Below are positions 37,878-47,187 of a stretch of DNA of 64,000 nt, one piece after another; the first letter of the stretch is position 1, and each line of letters opens with the position of its first letter. The position numbers and the translations under genes are program-made. The DNA comes from Spirosoma linguale DSM 74 (GTDB lineage Bacteria; Bacteroidota; Bacteroidia; Cytophagales; Spirosomataceae). The notes under the pieces were generated by a model, which was given only the letters and a program-made list of their open reading frames with translations, searched no databases and was not told the origin of the DNA. The stretch is from contig CP001769.1 of NCBI GenBank assembly GCA_000024525.1, positions 2,962,001 to 3,026,000 of the forward strand, written 5' to 3'.

Positions 37878-38062
37878 GTGTGCTTACGATTAAGCCTATA
37901 TTGATTGTAGGCTAAAGTAATGCACAGAATAGATTATACCCAGTAATTCTTAACCAAAATTTAGCCTATTTTACCATTAAAAAATGCTATTATACAGTTT
38001 ATACACGTATTTAAATTTATAAATATACTCTTATATTTTTATGTTTACTTAAGATCATATAT

Positions 38063-40171
38063 CTATGAAATTCGACCCCAATTGTTCTCCGACTGTTTGA
38101 TGGAGTCGACATGATTGCGAATAGGTGCATGTTGGGGTAAAAGGAGCTCCGGATCCTCAGCTAAAATGGCCTGAGCCGACTCGCGGGCGGCCGATAAAAT
38201 CGCTCCGTCTTTGGCGAGATCGGCAATCATCAGGTCCATCACACCACTTTGTTGTGTACCTGTTAAATCGCCGGGTCCACGTAACTGCAAATCCACATCG
38301 GCAATCTCGAATCCGTTGTTGGTTCGCACCATCGTTTCGAGCCGGGTGCGGGTGTCGGTGCTTAATTTATATCCAGTCATCATGATACAATAGGACTGGT
38401 CGGCTCCCCGGCCTACCCTACCCCGTAGCTGGTGAAGCTGTGACAAGCCGAACCGCTCGGCACTTTCAATGACCATCACGCTGGCGTTTGGCACGTTTAC
38501 GCCAACTTCAATAACCGTTGTGGCTACCAAAATTTGGGTCTCTTTCTTCAGAAACCGCTTCATTTCATCGTCTTTCTCATACGGAAGCATTTTGCCATGC
38601 AGCATACCGATTTCGTACGTTGGTCGGGGAAACGCCCGCTGCATGCTCTCGAATCCATCCATCAAATCCTTATAATCCAGCTTTTCCGATTCTTCGATCA
38701 GAGGATACACTACGTACACCTGCCGACCCAGTTCAATTTGCTGCCGGATAAACCCGAATACTTCCGAACGATGTTTGTCGTACTTATGAACCGTTTTGAT
38801 GGGTTTCCGGCCTTTGGGTAACTCGTCGATGGTAGATACGTCGAGATTACCGTACAGCGTCATAGCCAGCGTACGCGGAATGGGTGTTGCCGTCATGACT
38901 AGAATATGGGGCGGCACCGTTTCGTTTTTACGCCACAGTTTAGCGCGTTGAGCCACGCCAAACCGGTGCTGCTCGTCAATGATGCATAGGCCGAGGTTTT
39001 TATACTGAACGGCATCCTCAAGCAGTGCGTGGGTGCCTACCAGAATGTGCATTTTCCCCGATTGCAATTCTTCGTGGAGCACCACCCGTCGTTTTTTGTT
39101 TGTCGAACCGGTCAAAATTCCCAGGTTCAGGCCCATGGCATCGGCAAAGGGTTTCAGGCCATTATAGTGCTGGTCGGCCAGAATTTCCGTAGGAGCCATC
39201 AGGCAGGCCTGTGCCCCATTCCCAATCGCGATCAAGCAGGTGATAAACGCGACTATAGTCTTTCCGCTGCCCACATCGCCCTGCAACAACCGGTTCATTT
39301 GCTTGCCGCTCAGGAAGTCGGCGTAGATTTCTTTAATGACGCGCTGCTGCGCTCCCGTCAGTTCAAAGGGCAGCAGTTCATTGTAGAAATGCTTCATGAG
39401 GGAGGTATCCCGAAAAACCTGACCCGGAAATTCCTCTTTTTGAAGGAGTTTATTTTTAATCAGCCGTAGCTGGTTGTAGAACAGTTCTTCAAATTTCAAC
39501 CGGCGTTGCGCCTGCTTTAGCCAACCCTGGTTCTGCGGCAGGTGGATATTCCACATAGCCTCCCGTTTGCCAATGAGCCGGTACTGCTGAATAAGTGAGT
39601 CGGGCAGGGTTTCGCGAATGTGTGTCCAGGACTGCTCCAGCAGAACACGCATGGCCTTACCCAATACTTTACTATCGAGGTGTCGCTTGCGAAGCTTATC
39701 CGTTAAGTTGTAAACCGGAAAGAAGCCCGGTTCATTTTCCGAGGCCGCATTGGCATTTTCCAGCTCCGGATGCACAATGCTAAACTGCCCGTTAAACGAC
39801 TGCGGTTTGCCATAGGCGATGTATTCACCTTCCCGGCGGAGGGTTTTCTCGATAAAGGTAATCCCCTGAAACCAGACAAGACTCATGGAACCAGTGCCAT
39901 CGGAAAAGGTAGCGACCAGCCTCTTTTTAGGGCCTTCGCCTTCCAGGTACCAATCGCGCAGCCGCCCGCGAATTTGGGCGGAGGGCATAGAATCCATCAA
40001 CTCACTGATGGTATAGTACCGCGACCGGTCATCGTATCGAAATGGATAATACTGAATCAGGTCACCGTACGTAAACAAATTCAACTCTTTGTTGAGCAGT
40101 TCCGTACGCTGCGGTCCCAAACCTTTGAGATAGGCAAGCGGAGTATCAAAAAAAGTAGCTCGTTCGGTCAT
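38063..40171 (-). CDS. recG: ATP-dependent DNA helicase RecG
   Basis: 702 aa, normal length for RecG. N-terminal wedge/OB domain (PLAYLKGLGPQRTELLNKEL; IRGRLRDWYLEGEGPKKRLV). Helicase motifs: Walker A GDVGSGKT (298-305), DEQH box in CIIDEQHRFGVAQRAKL, motif III ATPIPRTLAMTLYG, and motif VI QLHQLRGRVGRGADQSYC. The C-terminal TRG-like region (GFEIADVDLQLRGPGDLTGTQQSG) couples ATP hydrolysis to translocation. RecG reverses stalled replication forks and processes branched DNA. It appears monocistronic with its own -7 box 41 bp upstream of the start. Confidence 0.97.
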   Translation of the reverse strand: MTERATFFDTPLAYLKGLGPQRTELLNKELNLFTYGDLIQYYPFRYDDRSRYYTISELMDSMPSAQIRGRLRDWYLEGEGPKKRLVATFSDGTGSMSLVWFQGITFIEKTLRREGEYIAYGKPQSFNGQFSIVHPELENANAASENEPGFFPVYNLTDKLRKRHLDSKVLGKAMRVLLEQSWTHIRETLPDSLIQQYRLIGKREAMWNIHLPQNQGWLKQAQRRLKFEELFYNQLRLIKNKLLQKEEFPGQVFRDTSLMKHFYNELLPFELTGAQQRVIKEIYADFLSGKQMNRLLQGDVGSGKTIVAFITCLIAIGNGAQACLMAPTEILADQHYNGLKPFADAMGLNLGILTGSTNKKRRVVLHEELQSGKMHILVGTHALLEDAVQYKNLGLCIIDEQHRFGVAQRAKLWRKNETVPPHILVMTATPIPRTLAMTLYGNLDVSTIDELPKGRKPIKTVHKYDKHRSEVFGFIRQQIELGRQVYVVYPLIEESEKLDYKDLMDGFESMQRAFPRPTYEIGMLHGKMLPYEKDDEMKRFLKKETQILVATTVIEVGVNVPNASVMVIESAERFGLSQLHQLRGRVGRGADQSYCIMMTGYKLSTDTRTRLETMVRTNNGFEIADVDLQLRGPGDLTGTQQSGVMDLMIADLAKDGAILSAARESAQAILAEDPELLLPQHAPIRNHVDSIKQSENNWGRIS

Positions 40172-40211
40172 AACAGACCCGGTAAATCCCGGTTTATAGG
40201 CAGGATTAGAC

Positions 40212-40219
40212 CAAAATTA
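40212..40219 (-). promoter_or_regulatory. Putative Bacteroidota -7 box of recG
   Basis: On the minus strand this reads TAATTTTG, a match to the TAnnTTTG -7 consensus of Bacteroidota primary sigma factors. It would place the transcription start about 35 bp before the recG ATG. The -33 TTTG element is only approximately matched further upstream. Confidence 0.45.
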
Positions 40220-40233
40220 CGCATTTCTGCCGA

Positions 40234-40316
40234 AAGTAGTGAAGTAGTTGATAGGTGGAGTAGGTAGTGTCATATCTTACCACTACCTACTCCACCTATC
40301 AACTACTTCACTACTT
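40234..40316. repeat. Perfect 36-bp inverted repeat overlapping a stop codon
   Basis: 40234-40269 and 40281-40316 are exact reverse complements, separated by 11 bases (TCATATCTTAC). The arms are built from short related words (AAGTAG, TGAAGTAGTTG, ATAGGTGG, AGTAGGTAG). The right arm contains the last codons and stop of the minus-strand DUF5723-like gene, which ends GTGAAGTAG, and the left arm runs toward the recG promoter. The hairpin would be very stable, so termination or 3'-end protection of the DUF5723 transcript is likely, but there is no U-tract. Confidence 0.9.
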
Positions 40317-41724
40317 CACCAATACCAAACGCGACCCCCAGATAGATATCCAGTCCGCGCGGATTGATGCCATTGGAGCTGTTTCCCATCAACCCCAGCA
40401 GATTATCGGTGCCAAGCCAGCCCGGTCCTACCCGAACGGCGGCACCGGCAGTAAGGCTACCATTCAGGTAAGTAACGGGTGCCGACAAACTAAGCCAGCG
40501 GGTATCGTACCGGGGCGTTATGGCAACAATAGTGGGTTGGTGAATAGACCTTGCCTGTACCGAGCGCATATCCTGTAGGTAGGTCAGATTGATGCCTAAT
40601 CCGCCAGAGAGTTGGTAATCAGCTGTGAAGTTAAAAGACGTTGGCAAACCAGCGTTGAATCTGTTTTTATCGGCAGCGCGACCCGTGTTGAGCTTCTCCT
40701 GAATAACCTGCGCAATGGCTTGCGGACGGCTATTTCCATTAAAGTCACTGGCGGCAAATCGCACCGGATTAGTGCCAATATCTGTAAAGCTATATTCTCC
40801 GCCCGTGTAGCTAATGCCACCAATATCCGTTATGGCCATTCCTACCCGCAGGGCGGGACTATCGGCATCATACTGATCGATATAGGTAAACCCAACATCA
40901 ATACCCAGGCCTTTGCCGGGTGCGGATGTACTGAATAAAGTTTGCGGATTCAGGCTCCTGTCTTGTAAAAAAGTTGTGTAGGCTAGTGTAGCATCCAGGT
41001 CAGTGACCTCCAGCAACGCGTTGTTCAGATTTGATGGATCGGTGACAATTCGGTAGTCTAGCCCCCTGTTTATCAATTGTTGGGTATTATAGCCCAACAG
41101 AAATTTACCGGTGGCTCCTAACAAGAGCTTGTGCCCGTCGTCTTCCCAAATAGTCCCGGCATACGTAACACCCAGCTCGGCATAGGTATTTGTGTTGGCA
41201 CTAAACTTATTGTCGCTGCTTGGAATACTATAAAACCCACCATTATTCAGGCTGGCACGCAGGGCAGACAGAATAGATTCTGATGCACCAACTACCTGAC
41301 CCACTGCCCGAAAACGCGTCGTTACGGCAAAAGCGGCTCGTTCGCTGGTGCGCACCAGAAAGGAAGGTCCCCGGACCTCGCCCCAGATCGTCCCGTTTTT
41401 AGGCCGTCCGTTGAGTGTTTCACGGGTGTAGTCTGTTTCGAACCGAACAGAACCATCCGCACTTTTGTACTGAGCAGGTACATTGTTGGTAATTAGGCGC
41501 AATAGGGAAAATGGAGCCTGATAACGAACGTAATTATTATCAACATGCCCGTTGCCCGTAGCGATATTCAGGTAAAATTTAGAAGGAGAATCGGCCGCTA
41601 ACGCAGGATTGATATATAAACGGTTAGTTCCACCATAGCGGCTCGTCGAAATACCAAGGAGATTTTGAGAAAAGCCTGCTGTTGTACACAGAAAAAACAA
41701 ACTAAAAATAAACGGGTACTTCAT
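40303..41724 (-). CDS. DUF5723-type outer-membrane beta-barrel protein
   Basis: Taking the ATG at 41724 gives 473 aa beginning MKYPFIFSLFFLCTTAGFSQ, a good signal peptide; a frame extends 18 codons further but is not signal-like. The mature start NLLGISTSRYGGTNRLYINPALAADSPSKFYLN and alternating beta-strand pattern (LGIDVGFTYIDQYD; LRVGMAITDIGGISYTGG; LGINLTYLQD) match the DUF5723 family of Bacteroidota outer-membrane proteins. Function unknown. Its stop codon lies inside the 36-bp inverted repeat. No operon partner is evident. Confidence 0.8.
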   Translation of the reverse strand: MKYPFIFSLFFLCTTAGFSQNLLGISTSRYGGTNRLYINPALAADSPSKFYLNIATGNGHVDNNYVRYQAPFSLLRLITNNVPAQYKSADGSVRFETDYTRETLNGRPKNGTIWGEVRGPSFLVRTSERAAFAVTTRFRAVGQVVGASESILSALRASLNNGGFYSIPSSDNKFSANTNTYAELGVTYAGTIWEDDGHKLLLGATGKFLLGYNTQQLINRGLDYRIVTDPSNLNNALLEVTDLDATLAYTTFLQDRSLNPQTLFSTSAPGKGLGIDVGFTYIDQYDADSPALRVGMAITDIGGISYTGGEYSFTDIGTNPVRFAASDFNGNSRPQAIAQVIQEKLNTGRAADKNRFNAGLPTSFNFTADYQLSGGLGINLTYLQDMRSVQARSIHQPTIVAITPRYDTRWLSLSAPVTYLNGSLTAGAAVRVGPGWLGTDNLLGLMGNSSNGINPRGLDIYLGVAFGIGEVVK

Positions 41725-41887
41725 GCAGTGAATAGATGAATAAGATAGCATACTGCAAAAGAAACGCAAATCCGCCACCGGGGTTAACCGATAGCGGATT
41801 TATTTTTGCAAAAATGAGCAGGCTATTAAAAAAAAATGAGACTACAGGCCAATTAACAGAGCCCGAAAAAGGCGTTAACTAATTGAT

Positions 41888-42490
41888 TTATACACCTTCG
41901 GCCTCAACCAGCTTTACTTCAGGCACTAAGCGGGTCAATAAATTCTCGATACCCGCCTTCAAGGTCAATGTAGACGATGGGCAACCGCTGCAAGACCCTT
42001 GCAACAGCACTTTTACAGTACCGCTGGGTTCGTCGAACGAGTAAAAACTAATGGCTCCCCCATCCGATTCTACGGCAGGCTTGATATACTGTTCCAGCAC
42101 AGCCTTAATTTTCTGAACGGTTTCAGAATCCATATCCAGCTTCGTCGTATTTGTATCTACGGTCCGCTGCGAGAAAACGGGTTTCTGCTCGCCAAAATAA
42201 TCTTTCAGAAAGAGCTTCACTTCAAGCAATACCTCATCCCAATCGGTTTCGTCGTCCTTTGTTACGGTTACGAAGTTGGCCGAAATAAACACCCGCCGAA
42301 CAAACTCAAATCCGAACAGCGCAACAGCCAAAGGCGATGCTTTTCCATCGAGCAGGGCATCGCCCGGTGTGGCATAGTCAAAGGAAAGGCCAGTTGGTAC
42401 AAGTTCAAAGTTAACGACGAACTTCATAGAGTTCGGATTGGGGCTTCCTTCCGTAAAGATGGATACGGGACGGTCTAGCGTAGGGTTCAT
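41888..42490 (-). CDS. Nfu/NifU-type iron-sulfur cluster carrier
   Basis: 200 aa. N-terminal Nfu_N domain (IFTEGSPNPNSMKFVVNFEL, residues ~11-100) and C-terminal NifU domain (VKIKAVLEQYIKPAVESDGG-type block at about 125, then GSCSGCPSSTLTLKAGIENLL). The CxxC pair in CSGC holds a transferable [4Fe-4S] cluster. The protein delivers clusters to apo-enzymes in the cytoplasm. Likely monocistronic; no other Fe-S assembly genes are adjacent. Confidence 0.95.
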   Translation of the reverse strand: MNPTLDRPVSIFTEGSPNPNSMKFVVNFELVPTGLSFDYATPGDALLDGKASPLAVALFGFEFVRRVFISANFVTVTKDDETDWDEVLLEVKLFLKDYFGEQKPVFSQRTVDTNTTKLDMDSETVQKIKAVLEQYIKPAVESDGGAISFYSFDEPSGTVKVLLQGSCSGCPSSTLTLKAGIENLLTRLVPEVKLVEAEGV

Positions 42491-42577
42491 TGTCGCAAAA
42501 TTTTAGTTCACCGAAACGTTCGGTCGGTTTTCGTATTCACGTAACAGCCGACTCGTTTTTTTAGTTTTTGTACACAA

Positions 42578-42611
42578 AAAAACCCGTTCAACGAATGTCG
42601 AACGGGTTTTT
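42578..42611 (-). terminator. Terminator of the rplU-rpmA operon
   Basis: AAAAACCCGTTC / GAACGGGTTTTT, a 12-bp perfect stem with a 10-base loop, 20 bp past the rpmA stop and ending in a T-run on the minus strand. Confidence 0.9.
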
Positions 42612-42631
42612 CAAAACCTGTAAGGATTTAC

Positions 42632-42934
42632 TTAAGCCGCAGCGACTTCAGCTACAGGAGCTGCTTCTACGGCCGATGGACCAGCGGGGATAATGTCTAC
42701 GTAAGACCGGCTATCCCGACCTGGACGAAACTTCACAGTACCGGCTACCAGTGCAAACAGGGTATAATCTTTACCCAGACCGACGTTTTTACCGGGGTGA
42801 TGTTTCGTACCGCGCTGACGGACGATGATGTTGCCGGCAATTGCCGACTGGCCGCCGAACAGTTTCACACCCAGGCGTTTGCTGTGTGAATCGCGGCCGT
42901 TTTTGGAACTACCTACACCTTTCTTGTGTGCCAT
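42632..42934 (-). CDS. rpmA: 50S ribosomal protein L27
   Basis: 100 aa. It starts [20 protein letters not shown] and continues [40 protein letters not shown], the diagnostic L27 sequence. An Ala-rich tail ([12 protein letters not shown]) extends the usual ~85-residue length. No N-terminal cleavage motif precedes MAHKKG. L27 sits at the peptidyl-transferase centre. It is co-transcribed with rplU, 92 bp upstream. Confidence 0.98.
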   Translation of the reverse strand: MAHKKGVGSSKNGRDSHSKRLGVKLFGGQSAIAGNIIVRQRGTKHHPGKNVGLGKDYTLFALVAGTVKFRPGRDSRSYVDIIPAGPSAVEAAPVAEVAAA

Positions 42935-42949
42935 TTTTTTTAAGAAGTT

Positions 42950-43010
42950 AGGAGTTAGAAGCGAGGAGATAGGAGAAATAGCTGTACCATTATTCTCACT
43001 TCTAACTCCT
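42950..43010. repeat. Inverted repeat inside the rplU-rpmA operon
   Basis: AGGAGTTAGAAGCGAG (42950-42965) and CTCACTTCTAACTCCT (42995-43010) pair over 16 positions with one G-U, around 29 bases. The purine-rich words (GAGGAGATAGGAG, AGTTAGGAGTTAG) resemble those in the 36-bp palindrome near recG, so both may belong to one family of genomic palindromes. Here it could tune L27 versus L21 expression or protect mRNA ends. Confidence 0.65.
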
Positions 43011-43026
43011 CACTCCTATCTACTAG

Positions 43027-43344
43027 TTATAAAGTTATGTCTTCAATCATGACCTTGGTCAGATACTGACGGTGGCCGTTCTTCTTTTTGTAACCTTTCC
43101 GACGCTTTTTCTTGAAGATGATTACTTTCTCACCTTTCAAGTGTTCGACGATTTTGGCTGATACTGTCGCTCCAGCGACAGTTGGGGCACCGATGGTGAT
43201 GCTCCCTTCGTTGTCAACAAGGAGAACTTTCACCTTGTCGGAGGCAAGTGCAGCGTCCACATCGCCCTCTAACCGGTGGGTATAGATGAAGCGACCTTTT
43301 TGGATCTTGAATTGCTGCCCTGCGATCTCTACGATTGCGTACAT
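43027..43344 (-). CDS. rplU: 50S ribosomal protein L21
   Basis: 105 aa from [20 protein letters not shown] (ATG at 43344); the in-frame Met 11 codons upstream adds non-homologous residues and would overlap the promoter leader. Conserved blocks: [40 protein letters not shown]. Binds 23S rRNA with L20. First gene of the rplU-rpmA operon, the usual pairing, with a TACCTTTG box just upstream. Confidence 0.98.
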   Translation of the reverse strand: MYAIVEIAGQQFKIQKGRFIYTHRLEGDVDAALASDKVKVLLVDNEGSITIGAPTVAGATVSAKIVEHLKGEKVIIFKKKRRKGYKKKNGHRQYLTKVMIEDITL

Positions 43345-43374
43345 GTGTGATGTATGAAATTGAAAATTAGGGTG

Positions 43375-43382
43375 CAAAGGTA
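43375..43382 (-). promoter_or_regulatory. Putative -7 box of the rplU-rpmA operon
   Basis: On the minus strand TACCTTTG matches the Bacteroidota -7 consensus TAnnTTTG exactly, 30 bp upstream of the rplU ATG. No clear -33 TTTG at the usual spacing. Confidence 0.55.
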
Positions 43383-43434
43383 AGAAAAAAAATTACGATC
43401 TGCGAATGAAATCCAACGATTTTCTTATTCCTTC

Positions 43435-44199
43435 TCAGGCCGCCCTTCCTTTCATAAAATCGCCGGCGGCCGATTTGAGCAAACCGGCAAAGGAGTTCAG
43501 ACAGAATAAAACGCCCCGGTCGATCAATGCTCTGGCCTGGTCGCCGGTAGCGGCTGTGGTTCCGGCAATCAGACCAGCCTTTCTGATTTTCTCCACGACA
43601 CCAGCAATGGTTCGCTTTACTTCGTCATGGCCCGGACCATCGTAATAACCCATACTCATAGCCAGATCGCGGGGTCCGATCACGAAGCCATCAATGCCTT
43701 CCACAGTCAACAGATCATCCAGATTGTCGATGGCTTCTTTATCTTCCAGCTGGGGCAAAATCAGAATCTGTTCGTTGGCAAACGCAACGGCTTCCCCCTG
43801 GTTCATAGTGCCCAGCAAATAATCGTTGGCCCGCACAGGTCCGAAACCACGAGTGCCCAGCGGTGGGTATTTTACGGCCTGCACCAATGCTTCGGCATCG
43901 GCAACGGTACTAATGGCGGGCATCATAATGCCCATGACGCCCGCATCCAGAAACTGTAAAATCAGCTTTTGGTCGTTGCTGCGAACACGAGCCAGGGGCG
44001 TAATACCGGTTAGCTCACAGGCACGTACGATGTCCTGAACCTGAGCCGTTGTGACGGGACTATGTTCACCATCGATCATGTAAAAATCCAGCCCCGAAAA
44101 GCCACAAAGTTCAGCAACGGTTGGATCGCTGCTATTGGACAGAACACCCAGAACGGGCTGGCCGTTTTTAAGCCGGGTTTTAACGATATTTTGCTTCAT
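43435..44199 (-). CDS. HpcH/HpaI-family class II aldolase
   Basis: 254 aa, (beta/alpha)8 fold. Key phrases: LGVLSNSSDPTVAELCGFSG, DFYMIDGEHSPVTTAQVQDI (catalytic base region), PLARVRSND (substrate Arg), GIMMPAISTVADAEALV (metal Glu replaced by a MMPAIST-type strand as in many members), YPPLGTRGFGP, and GFVIGPRDLAMSMGY. It cleaves or forms 2-keto-3-deoxy sugar acids or related 2-oxo-hydroxy acids, giving pyruvate plus an aldehyde. The physiological substrate is unknown, and no other sugar-acid catabolic gene is adjacent. Confidence 0.9.
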   Translation of the reverse strand: MKQNIVKTRLKNGQPVLGVLSNSSDPTVAELCGFSGLDFYMIDGEHSPVTTAQVQDIVRACELTGITPLARVRSNDQKLILQFLDAGVMGIMMPAISTVADAEALVQAVKYPPLGTRGFGPVRANDYLLGTMNQGEAVAFANEQILILPQLEDKEAIDNLDDLLTVEGIDGFVIGPRDLAMSMGYYDGPGHDEVKRTIAGVVEKIRKAGLIAGTTAATGDQARALIDRGVLFCLNSFAGLLKSAAGDFMKGRAA

Positions 44200-44419
44200 A
44201 GTATAAGCAAAACGGGCACCTGGCCACGCTTTACTGCATTTTATCCGAAATATAGTAGGTTGCTACCTTACAACCGAATTGGCTTTGGCCGAAACCTGGC
44301 TGCCAGACGCGAATAGTCATTCATAGCTGTTCATAAGCTGTTGATTTGCGTTACTTTACAGCGTAAAATCTACACAAATTTGATTCGCCACCTTACGACA
44401 AGGGAGTGGCCGTTTGGTG

Positions 44420-45322
44420 TTAAAAAAATAAGTTCGCAGCCATTCGAAAGGTGTTGCAGTGAGCTTCGACAATGTCGGTCAGTCGGGGAGAATAGCCTCC
44501 GCCCATCGATACGACAATAGGCAGGTTGTTTTTTATTGCCTGTTCAAAGACAAACACATCCCGTTGCCGACAGCCTTCCCGGCTTATACTCAGCTTCCCC
44601 AGTCGGTCGGAAGCCAGAATATCCACCCCCGATACATAAAACAGGAAATCGGGTTGCTGCTGGCTGATCAAGTGAGGCAAGGTATCGTACAGGGTATTGA
44701 GATACACCTCGTCGGTGGTGCCGGTAGGCAGATCAATATCCAGGTCAGATGTCTCTTTGCGGAGGGGGTAGTTATCAGCACCGTGCATACTGAATGTAAA
44801 CACCCGCGATTCTGTCTGAAACATGACGGCGGTGCCGTTCCCCTGATGAACGTCCAGATCCACAACCAGTATTTTTTTTGCCTGCCCTATCTCAAGAAGG
44901 TAGTTGGCCGCTATGCCTACGTCATTGAGCATACAGAAACCTTCGCCCCGGTCAGGAAATGCATGATGCGTTCCACCAGCGATATTCATGGCTACCCCAT
45001 CCCGTTGCGCCAGCTGCGTACATTCGATAGTACCCTGCGTGATAATCCATTCGCGGTCAATGAGTTCAGGAGTCAGGGGGAAACCGATCCGGCGCATCAT
45101 TTTTGGATCGACAGTGCAGGTTTTCAACGCCTGAACGTATTCAGCGGTGTGAACGCCCAGTGCCCAGCGGTCGTCTACAGGTTCAGGACCGAAGAAATTA
45201 GCCTCCGTACAGGTGCCTTCATAAAGAAGTTGTTCGTGGATCAGTTCATACTTAAGCATGGGGAAGCGATGCCCCTCCGGCAACCGTAACCGGTACACCG
45301 GCGAAAACGCAATCTGAAGCAT
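44420..45322 (-). CDS. Histone-deacetylase-family amidohydrolase
   Basis: 300 aa. HDAC signature: MNIAGGTHHAFPDRGEGFCM (His-His pair acting in catalysis), LNDVGIAANYLLE, and ILVVDLDVHQGNGTAVMFQ (Asp-His zinc ligands), followed by FYVSGVDILASDRLGKLSIS (second zinc Asp) and VVSMGGGYSPRLTDIVEAH. Bacterial members deacetylate proteins (AcuC) or small acetylated amines. Divergent from the SDR gene. No acetyl-CoA synthetase is nearby to support an AcuC role. Confidence 0.92.
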   Translation of the reverse strand: MLQIAFSPVYRLRLPEGHRFPMLKYELIHEQLLYEGTCTEANFFGPEPVDDRWALGVHTAEYVQALKTCTVDPKMMRRIGFPLTPELIDREWIITQGTIECTQLAQRDGVAMNIAGGTHHAFPDRGEGFCMLNDVGIAANYLLEIGQAKKILVVDLDVHQGNGTAVMFQTESRVFTFSMHGADNYPLRKETSDLDIDLPTGTTDEVYLNTLYDTLPHLISQQQPDFLFYVSGVDILASDRLGKLSISREGCRQRDVFVFEQAIKNNLPIVVSMGGGYSPRLTDIVEAHCNTFRMAANLFF

Positions 45323-45438
45323 AGAAGCAGACGTAGCCCGTCCCGTTCGATAAGAGATGTGTTTTTATTAACCCGTTCAGCAACGAATCTGTTACCAAAC
45401 GACCAATTTTAGTGGTTCTTAGGGTTTACCCCAGTACT

Positions 45439-46188
45439 ATGAAAACAGCAATTATCACGGGCGGAGGTCAGGGAATTGGCCGGGTTACCACGCAATACCT
45501 GCTTACACACGGCTATAACGTAGCCGTGTGGGAAGCCGATACCGATGCACTTACCGAACTTCAGGAGTCCTTTACAGCTTCGTCGGCCCAGCTTCTCTTC
45601 GTTGCCTGCGATGTCTCCAGCGAAGATCAGGTCAAAAAAGCTGTTGAAAAAACATTGTCACATTTTGGGCAAATTGACGTCTTAATTAACAATGCAGCGC
45701 TGATGACGGTAAAGCCTCTCGACAAGCTAACGTTCGATGAATGGAACACGGTTATCGGAACAAACCTTTCCGGTCCGTTTCTATGCGCTAAATATGCAGC
45801 TCCTCACCTGGCCGAACAGAAAGGGAGCATCATTAATTTGTGCTCTACACGGGCCTTCCAGTCAGAACCCGATACGTTTGCGTATTCGGCCAGCAAGGGC
45901 GGCATTTTGGCACTTACGCATTCACTGGCGATCAGTCTGGGGCCAAACGTTCGCGTCAATGCCATTAGTCCCGGCTGGATTGATGTATCGGCAATAAAGA
46001 AAAAAGCAAATGCCAGAGCAGACAAGCTCCGACCTGAAGATCATAGCCAGCACCCGGCGGGGCGCGTGGGCCAGCCCGACGACGTTGCCCGTATGGTACT
46101 CTTCCTGATCGCTCCGGAGAATAGTTTCATTACCGGCCAAAACTTCGTGGTAGACGGGGGAATGACACGAAAGATGATTTATGTATGA
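45439..46188 (+). CDS. Short-chain dehydrogenase/reductase
   Basis: From the ATG at 45439 the protein is 249 aa ([20 protein letters not shown]); the frame opens nine codons earlier. Classical SDR: GGGQGIG cofactor loop, NNAAL, Ser in [16 protein letters not shown] (Tyr and Lys catalytic), and ISPGWIDVS. The C-terminus [20 protein letters not shown] and [19 protein letters not shown] is typical. Acidic residues after the second strand (WEADTDAL) suggest NAD(H) preference. Substrate unknown. Confidence 0.93.
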   Translation: MKTAIITGGGQGIGRVTTQYLLTHGYNVAVWEADTDALTELQESFTASSAQLLFVACDVSSEDQVKKAVEKTLSHFGQIDVLINNAALMTVKPLDKLTFDEWNTVIGTNLSGPFLCAKYAAPHLAEQKGSIINLCSTRAFQSEPDTFAYSASKGGILALTHSLAISLGPNVRVNAISPGWIDVSAIKKKANARADKLRPEDHSQHPAGRVGQPDDVARMVLFLIAPENSFITGQNFVVDGGMTRKMIYV

Positions 46189-46338
46189 TCAACTATAAAT
46201 ACAGTCAAACATCCCTTCCCCTTATCTAGTTAGTATCGTCTAGTTGTTGGGGATCGTTCTACTCTGTTTATTCCCTGAGTCAGCGGGCCAATTCTGAAGT
46301 TACGACCAAAAATACATTTGAAACCTTCTTCATCTCCT

Positions 46339-46776
46339 ATGAATATAGAACTTACTACTGCCTCAGAAACCGCTCCACTCGAAGTATTGGACTTACAGGT
46401 TTCTTCCCTCCGGACAGCCGGTAAATCCCTGCTGTCCGTAAAGCTGCTGTGCCGCAGTGAGCGGTATGCCAAACACCTGCAAATGCCTTCTTTATCGTGG
46501 TTCGACGCCAGTCAGTTGCAGCGTTTTTCTCAGGAACTAGCCACCGCTCAGTACCCTGAAACCAGTCGAATTGATCTGCTTGATGCCGGTATTCGCCTAA
46601 CGGGCTCCGTACGGCGGCTGGCTGGTATGTGGACGGCGGGCCGCACTATCCGTATCGAGCCGCTGCCCTCATCGGCAACTCAGTTTACTCCGTTTACGAT
46701 TCATGCCTCGCCCAACGATATTAAGACGTATGCCAGTACGCTATACAGTCGACTGTGGGAATTGTTCACCAAGTAA
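46339..46776 (+). CDS. Conserved hypothetical protein
   Basis: 145 aa from MNIELTTASETAPLEVLDLQ; the frame opens 7 codons earlier. I do not recognise the family. It looks like an all-soluble alpha/beta protein with beta strands at 10-35 (LEVLDLQVSSLRTAGKSLLSV), an amphipathic middle, and LLDAGIRLTGSVRRLAGMW near the centre. No signal peptide, membrane span or catalytic motif. It lies between the SDR gene and the acidic 108-residue gene on the same strand; coding bias and two tightly spaced neighbours support it being real. Confidence 0.6.
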   Translation: MNIELTTASETAPLEVLDLQVSSLRTAGKSLLSVKLLCRSERYAKHLQMPSLSWFDASQLQRFSQELATAQYPETSRIDLLDAGIRLTGSVRRLAGMWTAGRTIRIEPLPSSATQFTPFTIHASPNDIKTYASTLYSRLWELFTK

Positions 46777-46837
46777 AAACTGAACCTTACTTTTCGGGTT
46801 ATTCAAATAGACATACCCAAAACCCTCAGGCTCACTT

Positions 46838-47164
46838 ATGGAAAATACAAACCAGGATGCTATGCTCAATCAGCAATCGCGCACATTTGATCCCGGCACC
46901 GGCGGAACGGCTCAAACGCCGGATGACAGCATTCTTATAAATCAGGATTATAATCCGACGGATTTAGCCGGCGATGTGAATGCACCACCGACCACCCCAA
47001 CGGACGAAGAAGAAGCCGCTACGGGCAACGACGGAACCGGTGCCTTTTCGGGCAGCCCCAATATGGAAGTAGATTCGGGTAATTATGGTAATGGAGATAC
47101 ATTGGGTAATAATGATGGTACAGAGCCCGACCCGGAGTTAACTGATCCGGTAAGCCAGGTCTAG
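46838..47164 (+). CDS. Small acidic low-complexity protein
   Basis: 108 aa, rich in Asp, Glu, Asn, Gly, Thr and Pro (DEEEAATGNDGTGAFSG; DSGNYGNGDTLGNNDGTEPD), strongly acidic and probably disordered. No signal peptide. No family recognised. It lies 61 bp after the previous hypothetical gene on the same strand and ends at a strong bidirectional terminator shared with the ferritin-like gene, supporting expression. A stress-related or chaperone-like role would be speculation. Confidence 0.65.
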   Translation: MENTNQDAMLNQQSRTFDPGTGGTAQTPDDSILINQDYNPTDLAGDVNAPPTTPTDEEEAATGNDGTGAFSGSPNMEVDSGNYGNGDTLGNNDGTEPDPELTDPVSQV

Positions 47165-47187
47165 CAATTTCCGGGCATCTTCTCTTC

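Noticed and set aside
44459..45289. 276-codon plus-strand open frame
   Set aside because: Antisense to the HDAC-family gene, whose zinc-site motifs are unmistakable; the plus frame has no family features.
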